Source: Candidatus Moranbacteria bacterium CG_4_8_14_3_um_filter_41_13
GTDB lineage: Bacteria; Patescibacteriota; Minisyncoccia; Moranbacterales; UBA1568
Direction of reading: 5' to 3'
Length of the DNA stretch: 15,320 nt
Assembly (NCBI GenBank): GCA_002782305.1
Contig: PFHN01000045.1
Location: 1-15,320, forward strand
Below, one piece after another: positions 13,818-15,320 of this stretch. Numbering within the stretch: the stretch's first letter is position 1; each line of letters begins with the position of its first letter. The notes below the pieces were generated by a model that was given only the letters and a program-made list of their open reading frames with translations, was not told the origin of the DNA and ran no database searches. A program made the translations under genes and the position numbers.

Positions 13818-15179
13818 CTATTTCTTTAAAGCCTCGAGATCCTCATCTGTTATGTTGAGCTGATCAAGAATCCAAATATGGCGCGGGTTAGAAGGATCAT
13901 ACTTTCCTACGTCCCATCGGCTCATTTCTGGCACATTCTTAGCAACAGATTCCCATACCGCTATATTCCCTTCACGATAAATAATGTCCTTCGTAAAACA
14001 AACTCCTGGAGTTTGAGCATCTGTTCCTCTGAACGTTCTAACACAGCGTCCCCAAGCGGAAGCCTCAGCTTTTTTCCGCGCCTCTTCCTCGGACATACCA
14101 TTCAACATACTTTGAAGTTGATAATACCTTTTTAAAATTTCAAACGTTTGTCGAAAATTCCGTGGCTGGCCATCGACTCCCATAGCAAGACTTATAGCAA
14201 AGTGACCATCAAACCCAGAGTAGTCTTTTACTTCTCCTTCGAGGACTTGTTCTCTGAGCCCAGTCACCCCCTCCTCGCCTGCTTCGTAGCGATCAAGACC
14301 CAGACCGAGCATTTTCAGTTTTGTTCTCTCCCCACGGATTCTTCTGGCAGCATGTGTTCCAATTTCATGTGCTATCAGACCTTTAAGGGCTCGAAAGGAA
14401 AGTTTCCTTTTTTCAGGAATTTCTACAGACTTCTTTTCTTGATTAACACTAATACCGCTCTTGTTCGAATTGATTACCACTACCCACCCTTCAGCCGAGA
14501 GCTCTTGGAGAGCTCCTTCAAAAAACGTCTTTATTTCTTCCGCAGAAAATTCTTGATTTGGGTCAGCTTCAATATTCACCAAATCACCAACACTTTCCAG
14601 CGTTGCTTCTCTTGCTATGTCTTGAACTCTCACTGTGGGGAGGGCTACTGCAAACCTTTCTTCTGTGAGAATCAACTGAGCAAGGTTTTTTCCTAGCTCT
14701 TGGACTTCTTGACTTTCATGTTTCCTTGCTCTTTCTGTGATACGTCGTACTTTTTCTAAAGAGTAAACAAAAATTTCCGGCGAAGGTTTCCCATAAATAA
14801 ACTCTGAGTATCGCTTCAATCTTCTCTGATCGCCAGTAGCGACAGCCCTGAGTAAGCGATTTTCAGCAATCTTTTCATTCAGTTTCCAACAGTATACTTG
14901 CTTTACTACCTCATTTCTCTCTCCGCTCCGCACCGACTCTTTCAGACCAAGAAGGGCTACTTCTCGCTTTGCTATACCCTCGAGATTTAGCAGAGGATAG
15001 TCAAGTTCAGGATTTTCTTTTTCTCCAGCTAGAAATGCCTGTTTTTCTGCCTCTCTCTTTTGTTTATCACCATCCAAATACTCATAAGCCTGAAAACAAC
15101 CAATTTTTTCAAATTGGTCGTACCACTTCTTATCTAGAGGTTCTCCGCTTAGTTTGACTTCAGGAAACCTTTCAAACAT
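13818..15179 (-). CDS. DUF1704/QEGLA-type zinc metallocarboxypeptidase (MATCAP-related family)
   Basis: The 453-residue protein matches the DUF1704 family, which includes bacterial QEGLA-motif proteins and the vertebrate tubulin tyrosine carboxypeptidase MATCAP. Key motifs are PTVRVQDIAREA (181-192), LSFRALKGLIAHEIGTHAARR (260-280) containing the HExxxH zinc site H271-E272-H276, YEAGEEGVTGLREQ (298-311) in place of the QEGLA motif, and PGVCFTKDIIYREG (391-404). Residues 1-175 are charged and helical with no recognised fold. No signal peptide or membrane helix is present, so it is cytoplasmic. It is convergent with the ligase operon and has its own promoter. From memory, bacterial members often neighbour ATP-grasp ligases, as here, suggesting that it removes residues those ligases add. 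Tubulin is not an expected substrate. Family assignment is strong; the role is inferred. Confidence 0.88.
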   Translation of the reverse strand: MFERFPEVKLSGEPLDKKWYDQFEKIGCFQAYEYLDGDKQKREAEKQAFLAGEKENPELDYPLLNLEGIAKREVALLGLKESVRSGERNEVVKQVYCWKLNEKIAENRLLRAVATGDQRRLKRYSEFIYGKPSPEIFVYSLEKVRRITERARKHESQEVQELGKNLAQLILTEERFAVALPTVRVQDIAREATLESVGDLVNIEADPNQEFSAEEIKTFFEGALQELSAEGWVVVINSNKSGISVNQEKKSVEIPEKRKLSFRALKGLIAHEIGTHAARRIRGERTKLKMLGLGLDRYEAGEEGVTGLREQVLEGEVKDYSGFDGHFAISLAMGVDGQPRNFRQTFEILKRYYQLQSMLNGMSEEEARKKAEASAWGRCVRTFRGTDAQTPGVCFTKDIIYREGNIAVWESVAKNVPEMSRWDVGKYDPSNPRHIWILDQLNITDEDLEALKK

Positions 15180-15211
15180 TCACCTAAAAGATAATTAGAT
15201 TTTATATTTGT

Positions 15212-15240
15212 ATTATATACCAGGTTCTAACCCGTATCAA
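15212..15240 (-). promoter_or_regulatory. Strong promoter of the DUF1704 gene
   Basis: On the minus strand TTGATA (15240-15235) and a perfect TATAAT (15217-15212) are exactly 17 bases apart. Initiation near 15205 leaves about 25 bases before the ATG at 15179. This makes the carboxypeptidase independently transcribed from the ligase operon it faces. Confidence 0.8.
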
Positions 15241-15260
15241 TATCAACAAAAAAATGAATC

Positions 15261-15294
15261 ACCCCGGAGCAGAGCTCCGAGGTATCAGTGATAC
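15261..15294. repeat. GC-rich inverted repeat followed by a perfect palindrome; possible minus-strand terminator
   Basis: ACCCCGGAGC (15261-15270) pairs with GCTCCGAGGT (15274-15283) with one mismatch around AGA. It abuts GTATCAGTGATAC (15282-15294), a perfect palindrome around a central G. On the minus strand the hairpin is followed, after TGATTCA, by seven T (15254-15248), so it may end a gene lying beyond the right edge. The last 26 bases (15295-15320) show nothing recognisable. Confidence 0.5.
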
Positions 15295-15320
15295 TTACAG
15301 GTCTGCGAATAAATTAGGCT

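Noticed and set aside
13818..15179. Naming the DUF1704 protein a tubulin carboxypeptidase
   Set aside because: The zinc motif is shared with MATCAP, but no tubulin is expected here and the pocket cannot be judged from sequence alone.
1..15320. CRISPR array, tRNA genes, insertion sequence or prophage
   Set aside because: No regularly spaced direct repeats, no tRNA cloverleaf, no transposase or integrase motif and no phage gene were seen on either strand.

Overview
The window looks like a piece of chromosome from an uncultivated Candidate Phyla Radiation (Patescibacteria) bacterium, probably Parcubacteria-like. That placement is inferred from gene content and style, not from a marker tree. The supporting signs are moderately AT-rich DNA, short intergenic spaces, type IV pilus machinery, a degenerate DHH protein, a two-gene small-membrane/PH-domain module, and start codons that almost all lack a Shine-Dalgarno sequence but have T at position -1. 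The genetic code is standard: no in-frame TGA interrupts any gene, and one gene ends in TGA.

Left part (1-1685, minus strand): tsaE (tRNA t6A synthesis) followed by the 5' part of polA, which runs off the left edge. polA carries a short repeat that reads in frame between its 5' nuclease and an apparently dead 3'-5' exonuclease-like domain. A terminator-like hairpin lies between the two genes but faces the other way.

Middle (1827-8311, plus strand): a DHH-superfamily protein with degraded catalytic motifs, a terminator, then an unusual 1007-residue PilB/GspE-type ATPase with two complete ATPase modules in one chain. After a bidirectional terminator comes a 330-bp space holding what looks like a structured non-coding RNA gene on the minus strand. 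It has a near-consensus promoter, a 17-bp long-range helix and a terminator shared with pilB. Its promoter interlocks with that of the divergent ruvB. ruvB is followed by a small two-helix membrane protein and a membrane-anchored PH-domain protein.

Right part (8302-13759, plus strand): a clear promoter precedes yebC and ruvC, which run closely into four genes of a predicted peptide or amide-bond-forming locus. These are a 7TM protein of the kind usually fused to an inactive transglutaminase, an alpha-L-glutamate-ligase-like ATP-grasp enzyme fused to a retropepsin-like protease, a second ATP-grasp enzyme, and a GT4 glycosyltransferase whose start overlaps the previous stop. Convergent to them (13818-15179, minus strand, own strong promoter) is a DUF1704/QEGLA-type zinc carboxypeptidase with an HEIGTH motif. 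Two ligases that would add amino acids and two peptidases that could remove them, beside a membrane protein and a sugar transferase, form the best candidate for a little-described system here. The structured RNA and the double PilB are the other main points of interest.
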